From Dugong dugon (lineage: Eukaryota > Chordata > Mammalia > Sirenia > Dugongidae), in assembly GCA_030035585.1 (NCBI GenBank), contig CM057469.1:66683501-66747500 (forward strand): a stretch of DNA of 64,000 nt, in the 5' to 3' direction. This document shows, one piece after another, positions 34,420 to 44,412 of this stretch. The notes under the pieces were generated by a model. The model saw only the letters and a program-made list of their open reading frames with translations. It was not told the origin of the DNA and did not search any database. The number at the start of each line of letters is the position of its first letter. Positions within the stretch are counted from its first letter, which is position 1. The position numbers were made by a program, and so were the translations under genes.

Positions 34420-34680
34420 GCTACCATTTATTAGATGCCTTATTTTTAATTCTCACAATACTTACAAGATATGTAACCTCACTGGGCTTCAGTTTATACA
34501 AAAGATATAATAATAAAATAAGGTCAGTGATACTTACAAAGAAAACTATATCCCGTGTATAAACTGAAGTCCAAAGGTTGAGTAACTTGCCCAAGTTTGC
34601 AGAGCTAACATATAAAATAGCTGAGATTTGAGCCCAGATGTATGTGGTTTCAAAAATTTTTACCACACCACACTGCTTCT
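34420..34680 (-). repeat. MIR SINE remnant
   Basis: 'tagctaccatttattagatg', 'gttgagtaacttgcccaagt' and 'ttgagcccagatgtatgtgg' are reverse MIR text with an insertion of about 60 bp in the middle. Confidence 0.6.
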
Positions 34681-34733
34681 CCTAACAGAAGAGTTAATAA
34701 TTTCTGGGTAATTATATTTGCAATAAAACTTAC

Positions 34734-34988
34734 GTATATGATTTTCCAGATCCAGTCTGACCATAAGCAAAGAGACAGGTATTGTAGCCCTCAAAGGCTC
34801 TTTCTAGGAGTGGTACTGCTAGTGTCTCATAAACGGTTGTCTGGCTAGCATACTTAGGATGACATTCATCAAAAGACCAGAACGAAACATCATAAATAAA
34901 ATTGTAAACTTGTTTCATGTCAGGATGCTGCACGGTTATTTCCTCTCCATTCATGAAGACCACCTGGGATGCTTTTTCCATCTTCTCT
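34734..34988 (-). CDS. KIF14: KIF14 exon 3 (residues 364-449, P-loop)
   Basis: It encodes [20 protein letters not shown] and the run [19 protein letters not shown], ending [21 protein letters not shown] (440-447) is the ATP-binding P-loop. Acceptor tttttatag|AGAGAAG; donor TCATATAC|gtaagt. Confidence 0.98.
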
Positions 34989-36623
34989 CTATAAAAAGAA
35001 ACACAAAGAAAAAAATAAAGTTACAGTAATTATTTCGGGTATTATTCCCAGAATAAAAACTAGGTTAAGATAACGTTCGTTGAAGGCAAGCTAATTCTTT
35101 AATTTTATGTGGAAATGCAGACCAGCACACATAATTACAGTGAGTTTGCAAAATTTATCTCCAGTAGCTCCAATGCCACCAAGCAAAGGGAAAATGGGGT
35201 TCCAGATTTCTTTTACAGAAGATCTACCCTATTTTCACAAGATTTTTCCTCTTTCTTTTTATCTTGAGATATCCTTTCTCCTAGCCCACCTATTATAATC
35301 TACCTACACTCTTTAGTTCAAATCTGAACATTTGTCTTAAATATATTTTAAAGAAATTTTGGGGTATAAATCTACGTAAAAAATGGCATAAATTATAATT
35401 TCAGCAAACTCCATTTAACCTAAGTTTGAATCCTAAGTCTCCCCTGGCTACTAGCTGCTGTCACTATTAATACAAAGTTACTCCCTCATCTAGAGTCATG
35501 GATTTTCCTGTCCATCCTTCGTTTACCTCAGACTGGGGTGGAAGTCTTTCACGTATTCTAGATCTGCAGAAAAAGAATATGAGAGTCTTTGGCACCAGAT
35601 ATCGCTTTTCTTCCAGACTCTACTTTAGATCAGAATTTAACCTGGAAACCCCTGCTTCATGTTTGACAAGTGCCCCCCCACCACAGCCCTGCTTCCAGGC
35701 TTGTCTGATGAGTCTGGAATCAGGCTCCTGGCCCTTCAGTGTAGTCACCCACCTTGTACTTTGTCCCTATCGGCTCTGTTCTTTACGTTACTTCTCTTCC
35801 TATCATGGTTCTTGAGGCCTTTCTGGAGAGCCAAATCAATTCCCTCTCAGCTCTCTCCCCTTATCATTAGCCCCACATTTTCACTAGTAAGCCCTCATAG
35901 CACTGTTATGACTTGCCTTTAACTAGATGGACCCTTTACGCTCAAACTAGAAATTCCTTCCCACTGCAATGGTCATCATATCTTCTTCTTACTTGCTTAG
36001 ACACTAATCATCAAGTTTAAAACTACTGGCCTTGTCAAGTTTTTCAGTGTCTTCCCTTAAAATATTTTAAAATACTTAAATGCCACATTCACATTTTGTC
36101 ACATCCATCTATTTCAGCCCTACCCCTAATCTGTCACCCTCCCACCCACAATCACTTTTTGGAGAGAGAGTTTTGCCATCAGAATCACACCTAATAAATC
36201 AGGACATTTATAATTATAATCTATCTAAGATGATGGTGATAATCACTGTTCTGGAAAGGGCTCTGGAAGGATCCCTTTGAGGAATGAGTGACCTGTTAGG
36301 GCTCTTTTGAAGGGAAAGGTAGAAGATCCTACCATATAGTACAGATCTGAAAGCAGACTGTATTAGAGACTTAAATGACTCCTTCAGACTTTTGAAAAGC
36401 AACATGTCTAGAAAAAATTGGTGATTTAGAAAATACAGTTTTTCAATTTTTTCATTTTACAGACAATCATTGAGGATAATCAACATATTACAACTAAATC
36501 TAAAAGTTATCTCTATATAAAAATACTGCCATCAAGTTGGAAAATGCATGAGCACACTGACTCCAGAGGCAAGACGCGTTACATATCACTTGCTTGGACT
36601 TAGATTTTAAAAGGCGTACATAC
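34989..36623. other. KIF14 intron 2
   Basis: About 1.6 kb. The stretch 35,500-35,950 has L2-like pyrimidine-rich text. The open frames there lack protein features and are not called. No RNA gene seen. Confidence 0.55.
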
Positions 36624-37714
36624 CTCTTGCTGAAAGGCCTTATGCGTACCGCCACAGTCACTTGACTATTCTCTACCTTTAAGGGGTCTGTTTCTGTACA
36701 GGTGTTCTGACCTGCGGTTTCTTCTTCAGGAGGGAATGTACTTTCTTGTGACCTCTCACTTTTATTTACAAGAAGGGAACTTTTTGGTCTTTGTTTAACT
36801 TGAAGGCTGGGCATCCGATTTTTCAGTATTGATGCAACTGGGCTCTTAAACTGAGGCACACTGCACTTTGGTGTTAATCTGTGTTCTGTTACACACTTCA
36901 TGGGTGTTCTTCCTTTTTCTAAGGGTCCCAGTTTATTTGCTGAATTTTTCACAATGTCCCTTCCAATACTTCTAGGATGTAAGTTTTCTGTTCCAGATAC
37001 TTTGATATCCAACTTGCTCTTAGTAGGTTTTATTGCCAAGCGTCCTGATCTAACAGCTTCAGTATGACTCCGAGAACCAGTGTGTGCTCTATGACTTAAG
37101 TATTTAAGTACAACATTTCCATTTTCATCACTGGGGGCTGAAAATGTTTCTTTGCATTTTTCATCAGTCATCATTTCGATGTTTTTTGAGTCCTCAGCTA
37201 AAGGTACAGAAGATACAACAAAAGAGTTTTTATCAGTATTTACAGTCTTTACATGTCTACTAGTTTCCTGTGAGGCATGTTTATCTTCTGTTTCACCTCC
37301 CGTTTTCTGCGTCGTTTTCCACTTTTCCACAGAATCTGTTTTAGCACGACGTTGTAACGTAAGACGTTTTGCAGCTGTCTTTTCAGTAGTGTCTCCCAAC
37401 TCACTATCAAGCAAAGATGATTCTTTGTCCCTTGTAACTCTTCTCTGAAGTGTCAATCTACCTACAGGTTTAGGGGTCAGGGGTAGATCTCCGGTGTTTT
37501 TACAGGCAGAAATAACGTAAGTGCTATTTATGTCTTTGATCTTACTTGCAGATTGAAATAAAGGATCATCATTTTCGCATTCTGACATATCCGACTTTGA
37601 ATGCAGCTTAAGTTGGCTACTGTGGGAGAGGTCATTCAATGAGGAATTCTTTTGGGAAGAAGGAATACCACGGATACCACTGTCATTTCGATTACGAGCA
37701 CTGTATATTGACAT
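36624..37714 (-). CDS. KIF14: KIF14 exon 2, coding part (residues 1-364)
   Basis: This holds the start codon and the whole N-terminal extension, which binds PRC1 and regulates the motor in the human protein. The start MSIYSARNRNDSGIRGIPSS aligns with human MSLHSTHNRNNSG. SDMSECENDDPL is nearly invariant. The exon ends VENSQVTVAVRIRPFSK, entering the motor. The extension is basic, Ser/Thr-rich and of low complexity, as expected for a disordered region. The ATG at 37,714-37,712 has A at -3. Donor AGCAAGAG|gtatgt. Confidence 0.98.
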
Positions 37715-37830
37715 TTTGGCAGCAAGTTATTTTAAAAACCGATGTTGTTGAAGAACCTAAGCTCATCTTTGGATGGTTAGTTGACTTCCAGCCATTTCTT
37801 ATGCAACGGTTTCTAAAAATAGCTGCTAAC
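37715..37830 (-). other. KIF14: KIF14 exon 2, 5' UTR with two upstream ORFs
   Basis: The acceptor ttttttagtag|GTTAGCAGC sets the border at 37,830 (37,833 if the first AG is used). The leader has an upstream ATG at 37,795 (GAAATGG, strong context) opening 10 codons that stop at 37,763. A second ATG at 37,766 opens 24 codons that overlap the main start and stop at 37,692. Confidence 0.8.
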
Positions 37831-38337
37831 CTACTAAAAAAAGAAGAAAAATTAAGATTGCACAGACTATAAACAGGCTTTAAAATACAGAGAACCTCCC
37901 ACTTTTAAAGTAACTTCCCAGAGGAATACATTAGAATAAAGCAGCGCTGATGACACTTTCAATCCTTCTCCTACTTGAGTGCTCTGTTACATGTGTGGTC
38001 CAAGGTACTGTCACTTCTAAACACTCTACCTCTTTATAGACACCAAACTCTGCCCCTCCTTTTTTTTTTTTTGGTCCTCTCTGTCTCTTTGAGGACTCTT
38101 TTCCTCAATCTACCCACTTAACCACTTTATATGAATATGGCCGACAGATTATGTGAACCTCACTATACAGTCTCTAACAGTGGAACCACCACTTCTTCAG
38201 GGCTTCAACTGACACCTTTAGTCTCCAAGACTCAGTCTCCAGCTGAAACATCACTTCCAAGCAGCTTCAGACAAATCTCTTCCCTCAAAGAGCTTACAAT
38301 CATTATTCAACAAATAAATTCACTGAGTCCTCATTAT

Positions 38338-38542
38338 GTCCCTGGGTGGTACAAATGGTTAACGCACTCAGCTGCTAACCAAAAGGATGGAGGTTCAAGT
38401 CCACCCAGAAACACTTCGGAAGAAAGTCCTGGCAATCTACTTCCCAAAAATCAGCCATTGAAAACCCTATGGAGCACAGTCCTATTCTGACACACATGGA
38501 GTCATCATGAGTCAGAATCAATTCAACAGCAATTGGTTTTTC
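38338..38542 (+). mobile_element. AfroSINE
   Basis: Head 'gtccctgggtggtacaaatg', 'gctaaccaaaaggatggagg', core 'aaaaccctatggagcacagt', tail 'caattcaacagcaattggtt'. Intron 1 from 37,831 to 38,337 holds a T run near 38,060 and possible L2-like text, but no gene. From 38,543 to 39,230 I see nothing I can name. Confidence 0.92.
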
Positions 38543-39230
38543 ATTGGATGCAAGGCCCTCTGATAGTCAGTGGAGATTTCAAATATAAGACCTCTGTTCT
38601 CATTTCCTTAGTCAAGAAGGAAAACACAGATTAACCCTTATATCAGGCCAAATGTACCAAGTGATTTATGAGATGTAAAAAGTGCTATGTCAGCAAAGAT
38701 TACTCTTTTTAAGTAGTCTCAGTTTGGGGAGTCAGGAGAGAGCCTAAAGGAAACCCTAGCACCTAAGTCAGAGTCTGGAACAATGCATTTCTGTAAAAAC
38801 CTGTGGAATGTATGCTGAATACAGGAATGTTTCCTGAAGGAGATTAAACTGAGAAATGTCACAAGGTAGATTATTCACAAATGAGTGCCACAGACAATAA
38901 TACACATTAATTGCTTGTGTTAGGAGAACTATGCAAGATTAGACAAGTAGACATTCTGCTCTCTAGCAGTTAGATAACAAATTAGACAGACGTGTTTGTA
39001 AATATATGTCAAGGATATCTATCAGGCATTAAAGTTTAGAAGAAAGAGAATAGCAGTGATAACCACTAAGAAATCTGGCTTCTAGTCTACTCTGCAGCAA
39101 ACTCGTTATGCTGACATAAATAAATCTTTAAATTTGCTTGCCTGATTCTAACTTGTAAAATAACACTTGCTCAAACTATTTCATAAGTTATTGGAATCCT
39201 AACAAATTAGAAGAAGTTAAGGTTTAAGTA

Positions 39231-39378
39231 GGGCCCTGGTGGCTCAGTGGTTAAGCGTTAGGCTGCTAACCAAAAGGTCTGCAGTTCGAACCCACCAGCC
39301 ACTCCTTGGAAACCCTATGGGGCATTTCTACCTATAGGATCGCTGTGAGTCAGAATCGACTCGACGGCAACGGGCAAT
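39231..39378 (+). mobile_element. AfroSINE with target-site duplication
   Basis: 'gggccctggtggctcagtgg' through 'tcgactcgacggcaacggg'. The 9-bp repeat gtttaagta is at 39,222-39,230 and 39,379-39,387. It is one of the least diverged copies in the window. Confidence 0.94.
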
Positions 39379-39485
39379 GTTTAAGTAAATCTTTTAAAGT
39401 TCTACATAAAAGTCATCATTACAAAACACTCCGTCAGGTTATAAGCATTCCGTCAATCTTTCAACTAAAAGTATAATAAAGGTAC

Positions 39486-39546
39486 ACGTGGGATCTCTAC
39501 GAGTCGGAATCGACTCCGCGGCACCTAACGACAACAGCAACAACAC
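39486..39546 (+). mobile_element. Isolated RTE/AfroSINE tail
   Basis: About 60 bp: 'ctacgagtcggaatcgactc' and 'gcggcacctaacgacaacag', the shared 3' tail of AfroSINEs and the RTE, without a body. Confidence 0.85.
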
Positions 39547-39784
39547 ACTATTCTGAGATGAATGTAAAGGTAAGAAAAAATATGGCAATTCTATTGCAAC
39601 TAAAAACTATTTGCTACTTACATAAATCAGTAAGGGTTTTTGTTTATGTGGGGAGTTTCGCCATCAGATTTTAAAGAGGACTGGAATTAATACAAGAAAA
39701 ACAAGTCACAACCGACACCAAAACATCCCCATGATTCTGTTCTTCCTCAGCTGGTCACTACGAGGGTTGTGACAGGGAATGTAC

Positions 39785-40110
39785 CTCTTAATGGCAACCG
39801 ACTAGGCGAGACCCAACAGGAGAAGATTGAGCCGAGGAGCCCAGAAGTCCGGTTTTCTGGTCCCGGCAGAGCCGTTCCTCTCTGGGGGGCCTCTTCGCCG
39901 CCGACCAGGAATTCCGGGGAGAGTAGGGGGACCGGAGCTCAGACCACCCATCCACACCGCAGCGGTCGTCCGCAGGAGAAGCACCTGCACTCTCCCTCAA
40001 GAACCCTCTCTTGGCTCCTCCGAGGGGTCCACCACCTCAGGGACCCCTCGAAGCCGCTCACACGTCACTCACCAGCCGGCTGCCTGCTCCTGCAGAAGCC
40101 ACAATTTGAA
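39785..40110 (-). other. KIF14: KIF14 exon 1 (non-coding), borders unresolved
   Basis: The first exon must lie in the CpG island. Two minus-strand donors are possible: CCGGCTG|gtgagt with last exon base 40,073, or TTAAGAG|gtacat with last exon base 39,785. The first has the better consensus but would leave a very short exon if transcription starts just below the CHR-like site. The second gives an exon of about 300 nt lying in the GC-rich core. The sequence alone does not decide this. Confidence 0.45.
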
Positions 40111-40340
40111 TGGCCGCCCCGTCTTCTGATTGGCTGCTAGAGGTCGTGTCGGGCGTCGCGCCTGGGCTTCCTCCCGCCCCCCGGAAGCGCCTGTGGTTGG
40201 GTTTCAGGTCGCTGGGTGTAAATGCTAGACCCGCCCCTCCCTCAGCTCCCAGGCAACGGGTTCCGCCACTCCCCGCCGACGCCGCTTTCTCGTAGGGTTT
40301 GGGCCCGTTTAATTCCGACTGGAGGAAGAAACGGAGGTCC
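39790..40340. promoter_or_regulatory. CpG island, KIF14 promoter
   Basis: It is dense in CpG (for example 'gggcgtcgcgcctggg', 'gccgacgccgc') against a CpG-poor background. On the minus strand it has CCAAT (40,133-40,129), an ETS-type site CCGGAAGCG (40,181-40,189, plus-strand reading) and a GC box cccgcccc near 40,230-40,237. No TATA box is obvious. Confidence 0.88.
40105..40133 (-). promoter_or_regulatory. CCAAT box plus CHR-like element
   Basis: On the minus strand a CCAAT (40,133-40,129) is followed 18 bp later by TTCAAA (40,110-40,105), which is TTTGAA on the plus strand. NF-Y sites next to a cell-cycle homology region (CHR) are the usual arrangement of DREAM/B-MYB-controlled G2/M genes. 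KIF14 is known to peak in G2/M. The assignment is motif-based. Confidence 0.5.
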
Positions 40341-40496
40341 GCGCTGCTGCGGACAACCTGCAAAAATGGTGTAGGGCAGTGATAGTGACACTCTTGTCGA
40401 TCTTTAAAATAAAAAAAATATAATCTATCCACCTTACATTGAAGACTTGACGTTGTAAAAATGACTATTTGCTCCTATGGCAAAGTAAATCATAAT

Positions 40497-40685
40497 AACA
40501 CTTTCCTAGCATTTCCTATGCAGACATTTAGACAGGAATGACCCTAGAAGTCTTACATGCATTTTTTCATTTAAGCCTGAAAAATCTTATGAGGTAGATA
40601 TTAATATTATCCCCAGTTTACAGATGAGAAATTGAGATTTAGAATTAAGAAATGTGTGCAAGATTATACACACCAAATCGATAGC
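40497..40685 (-). repeat. MIR SINE remnant
   Basis: 'tttttcatttaagcctgaaa', 'tatccccagtttacagatga' and 'gaaattgagatttagaatta' are reverse MIR text just outside the CpG island. Confidence 0.7.
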
Positions 40686-41146
40686 CAAGAGTACCCTAAA
40701 GCAACGCCATTACAAGATTTAACTCAATTTCAATCAGTATTCCAATAGGATTTTGAAACCTGACAATAAAAATACATTTCAAAAAATAATTAGAACAATG
40801 AGAAAGGCTCTATCCAAACAAATCATAAAGCAACAATATTAAAAAAAAAAAAAAAAAAAACCACACAAACAAGGAGTTAAAAGTGCACATAAAGGAAATA
40901 GAGAGACAAGACGTGACCCTGAACTATATAAAAAGGTTGAAAGGATGATAAGGGACTATTCTAAAACTCACTCTAAAAATTATTCTAAAACTTAATTAAA
41001 ATTAAGTTGTTAGAAAACTCTCAGAAAATAGAATATAATATTTGTCAGATCTATGGGGAAAACAATAATTCCGTTCAGAAGCAAAAAAAGATATTGCAAG
41101 AGAAAAGACTAACAAATTCAAATACTGTACATACAAATTTTGAAAC
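40686..41146. other. Intergenic, AT-rich
   Basis: It includes an A run at about 40,841-40,860 and possible old L1 text ('caaacaaatcataaagcaac'). No gene seen. Confidence 0.5.
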
Positions 41147-41302
41147 CAAACCCTTTGCTGTGGAGTCAACTCAGACTCATAGTGACCCTATAGGACAGAG
41201 TAGAACTGCCCCATAGGGTTTTCACGGAGCGCTTGGTGAATTTGAATTGCTGACCTTTTGGTTAGCAGCTGAGTTCTTAACCACTGTGCCAGCAGGGCTC
41301 CA
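41147..41302 (-). mobile_element. AfroSINE with target-site duplication
   Basis: Reverse SINE from 'ccaaaccctttgctgtggag' to 'ctgtgccagcagggctcc'. Near-identical repeats aaattttgaaac and aaattttaaac flank it at about 41,135-41,146 and 41,303-41,314. Confidence 0.92.
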
Positions 41303-41564
41303 AAAATTTTAAACTTATATATAATTTAAAATAATAAAAATAAAAATATAACAAACCAGAAAAATATATTAAATATGAAAGGAGATGTAAAGACCTCTTT
41401 TAATTTTATAAGGAAAATAAGCTTATAAATAGAATAAGAAAATAAATGGAATATTAACGTAGAAAAAAGTATTTCACATAAAAAAAAGAATTCACACACA
41501 CAAAAAGATAATTCATAGAAAAATTGAATGCAAACACCTGAATATTAAATACAAGTAATAATTA

Positions 41565-41757
41565 AAACCAGCTGCTGTCCAGTCAACCCTGACTCAGAGC
41601 AACTCCAAGAGTAGAATTGTGCTCCATGGGGTTTTCAATGGTTGATTCTTCAGAAGATCACCAGGCCTTCCTTCTGAGGCACCTCTGAGTGTATTCAAAC
41701 CTTTCAACTTTCAGTTAGCAGCAGAGCATGTTAACTGTTTGCACCACCCAGGGACCT
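41565..41757 (-). mobile_element. AfroSINE, older subfamily
   Basis: 'gctgctgtccagtcaaccct', 'gtgctccatggggttttcaa' and 'tttgcaccacccagggacc' are reverse SINE text of the 'ggagcacaattctactc' type. From 41,303 to 41,564 only AT-rich sequence is seen. Confidence 0.85.
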
Positions 41758-42134
41758 CTTACAACTACGAAGTAACTAAAGATAAAATTAAGAATTAAAT
41801 AGGACCAGACAATGCCTGGCCAACAGACCAGACCACACTTTTCCCCACCAGGCTGTTAGCCCAAGGTGGAGCAGGACCTAGTCTGGCCCATCCTTGATTC
41901 CCAATGCCTGGTGTGAAACCGTCATAGGACCTTCATATAACACTAGCCACACTTCCCTCTTCTTACTCTTGCTCTGTTAGAAGCTCCCAATTTAATTGCT
42001 TCCACAGGTTTAATACTCCACAGAAGCCAGGACCACCAGTGAGCCACCTCCAGGTTACACAAGAGGGATTTTGATCACTGAAGTGGCCTTCACTATTCAA
42101 TCCTGTCCACAGCTGACTAGTAGAAAGTGACCTA

Positions 42135-42470
42135 ATGTCTGGTTGCCTCAGGTTCCTCATCTGGAAATGGCAGACGATAACGCCACCCGCGCTGAAGAGT
42201 TGTAAAACCAAACTAAACCCATTGCCGTCAAGTTAATTCTGACTTATAGCGACCCTATAGGACAGAGTAGAACTTCCCCATAGAGTTTCCAAGGAACACC
42301 AGGTGTATTTGAACTGCCGACCATTTGGTTAGCAGCCGTAGCACTTAACCACTACGCCACCAGGGTTTCCTAAAGAGTTGCAGTGAGGATTAAATGAGAT
42401 AATGTATGCAAAGTGCTTAGCATAGGGCCAGGCACAGGATCAGTGCTCAATAAATGTTAGCTACTAAATT
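42135..42470 (+). repeat. MIR SINE split by an AfroSINE
   Basis: MIR text 'caggttcctcatctggaaat' stops at about 42,202. It resumes at 42,375 with 'gaggattaaatgagataatg' and 'gtgctcaataaatgttagct'. Confidence 0.85.
42203..42370 (-). mobile_element. AfroSINE inside a MIR
   Basis: Reverse SINE 'acccattgccgtcaagttaa' to 'cactacgccaccagggtttc'. An imperfect repeat aagagttg flanks it. Confidence 0.92.
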
Positions 42471-43026
42471 GCACATCCTAATGTAACTCTCCAAAGGACT
42501 GGAAATCCCTATTCAAGGCTAGTGCTGAAGAACTGGAGTCACACAATTTATCGGCTCTCTGTTATAATGATGATGGCTCATTTTATTATACGAAGGATGA
42601 GGATTATGATTTAATCCCTGGAAATAACTGAAAAGATGAAATAGTAATTCCTTTTGTAATGGACTTATACTCTGTTAAAAATCAGGAGAGAACAAAGAAA
42701 CACTATCTCTAAGGGGGAGCAATATGAATCTCCATTTTGCTCCAATTTGATTCAATTTTTTAGAATATCAGAAATGTTTTATGCTTTATGAAGGAAGAAA
42801 AGGAAAGGAATCTAGAAAATGCAGATTTGGCCAGCACAAGGTTCACAGGGTGAAAAACCAGACATTTCAGTGGACTTCAAGTCTCAGTTCCTCAGAGTCA
42901 GTGGTTAACATCCTGCCTGACTTTGGGGATACGACACCCTCCACAACAGCCCAAAGCAGCTAGCAGCATCAGAGCTCTGCTCTCCCACTGAGGCAGCAGG
43001 AGTGCTTTGTTATTGCCAACACACAA
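42471..43026. other. Intergenic
   Basis: No gene, RNA or named repeat recognised. Open frames here lack protein features. Confidence 0.6.
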
Positions 43027-43124
43027 CAGTTAAGCACTAGGCTGCTGACCAAAATGGTGTTGGTTTAAACCCACTGTTCGGCGCCTTGGGAAAAAGACCT
43101 GTCAATCTGCTTCCGTAAAGATCG

Positions 43125-43452
43125 ATGTTGTTAGATGCTGTCGTGTTAGTTCCAACTCACAGCGACCCTACATACAACAGAACGAAACACTGCCTAGTAC
43201 TGTGCCATCCCCATGATCGCTGGCGTGCTTGAGCCCATTGTTGCAGCCACTGTGTCAATCCATCTCATCAAGGGTCTTCCTCTTTTTTGCTGACCCTCTA
43301 CTTGACCAGGCATAATGTCCTTCTCCAGGGACTGGTCTCTCCTGATAACATGTCCAAACAATGTGAGATGTAGTCTCACTATCCTTGCTTCTAAGGAGTA
43401 TTCTGGATGTACTTCCTCCAAGACAGATTTGTTCTGATTATGGTCTAGTAAA
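43125..43452 (-). mobile_element. RTE LINE 3' end
   Basis: Reverse RTE text: 'gttgttagatgctgtcgtgt', 'gtcaatccatctcatcaagg' and 'ccagggactggtctctcctg'. It corresponds to about 32,330-32,655 of the long RTE here and is 5'-truncated. Confidence 0.9.
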
Positions 43453-43457
43453 TCCTA

Positions 43458-43634
43458 TGGAGGAGCCTGGTAGTGCAGTGGCTAAGAGCTCGGCTACTAA
43501 CCAAAAGGTCAGCAGTTTGAATCCACCAGCCACTCCTTGGATACCCTATGGGGCTGTGCTACTCCGTCCTATAGGGCCACTATGAGTTGGAATTGACTCA
43601 GCGGCAAAGGGTTTGGTTTTTATTTTTATTTTTT
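43458..43634 (+). mobile_element. AfroSINE
   Basis: 'aggagcctggtagtgcagtg', 'gctactaaccaaaaggtcag', 'gattgactcagcggcaaagg'-like tail ending in T-rich sequence. Complete head to tail. Confidence 0.9.
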
Positions 43635-43639
43635 TAAAA

Positions 43640-43840
43640 AACCCTATGGTGGCAGATTGGTTAAGCGCTCATCTGCTAGCTGAAAGTTTGGAGGTTTGAA
43701 CCTACCCAGCAGCTCTGTGGGAGAAAGACCTGGCAATTCACCTCCGTAAAGGTTAAAGCCTAGAGAACCTAGGGACAGTTGTACTCTGTCACATGGGGTC
43801 ACTATGAACTGAAATCTACTCAATGACACCTAACAACAAT
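43640..43840 (+). mobile_element. AfroSINE with RTE-like tail
   Basis: 'accctatggtggcagattgg', 'ggaggtttgaacctacccag', 'gtactctgtcacatggggtc' and the tail 'caatgacacctaacaacaat'. Confidence 0.88.
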
Positions 43841-44215
43841 ATGGCACGGTTCTACTCTGTCATATGGGGTCACTATGAGTTGAAAATGAGCTCGACGGCA
43901 CCTAACAACAACATATTTCAAACTTGTTTTCAAATTTAACTCATTAAAATAATAATTTCTTTGGGAGATTAGAGTCAGAAGACCCGCTTACTGCTCAGAT
44001 TACTTTACCTGTCTGAGCCTTGGCTTCGTTACTTGTAAAACTCCTCGGAGATAATACATCAAGGATTGCTAGAAAAAACAAATTAGATACTATATGTGAA
44101 ACAATTTTAAAAGTGTAATACATTACAGTATACGAATTTAAGTTGATAAATGTTCTGACTGTATACAGTTAACACTCCAGTATTCCAGAGAATTAAAATT
44201 GGTAACGTATATGAA

Positions 44216-44412
44216 AGAAGCCCTGGTGGTGCAGTGGTTAAGCGCTCAGCTGCTAACCGAATAGTCAGCGGTTCGAACCCACCAGTTGCTCCAAGGGAGA
44301 ATGATGTGGCAATCTGCTTCCGTAAAGATTTACAGCTTTGGAAACCCTATGGGGCAGCTCTACTCTGGTCTACAGGGTTGCTGTGAGTCGGAATCGACTT
44401 GACGGCAATTGG
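44216..44412 (+). mobile_element. AfroSINE
   Basis: Complete copy with an extra middle segment: 'agccctggtggtgcagtggt', 'gagaatgatgtggcaatctg', 'aaaccctatggggcagctct', 'gaatcgacttgacggcaatt'. Confidence 0.93.

Larger units (their letters stand above)
366..40135 (-). other. KIF14: KIF14 gene, 5' two-thirds (promoter to exon 21)
   Basis: KIF14 is a kinesin-3-family mitotic motor. It works in spindle midzone and midbody assembly and in cytokinesis, and it binds PRC1 and citron kinase. Twenty coding exons on the minus strand join in frame to 1,150 codons. They match my memory of human KIF14 (about 1,648 residues) almost collinearly. Order: N-terminal extension 1-350, motor about 352-700 (P-loop GQTGSGKS 440-447, switch I NDKSSRSH 557-564, switch II DLAGSE 596-601), neck and first coil 700-780, FHA about 795-895, coiled coil from about 920. 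All introns are GT-AG except intron 10, which is GC-AG. Remaining exons lie left of position 1. The gene name is certain in practice; exon numbers follow the human gene. Confidence 0.97.
43027..43915 (+). mobile_element. Nested stack: AfroSINE broken by an RTE end and two more AfroSINEs
   Basis: An outer SINE head at 43,027-43,122 ('taagcactaggctgctgacc') breaks off at 'ttccgtaaag'. A fitting tail appears at 43,841-43,915 ('atggcacggttctactctgt', 'ctcgacggcacctaacaac'). Between them lie an RTE 3' end (43,125-43,452, minus) and AfroSINEs at 43,458-43,634 and 43,640-43,840. Confidence 0.8.

Noticed and set aside
39769..40432. Long open frames on both strands in the CpG island
   Set aside because: GC-rich sequence has few stop codons. 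The frames lack conserved motifs, and the region is explained as promoter and first exon.
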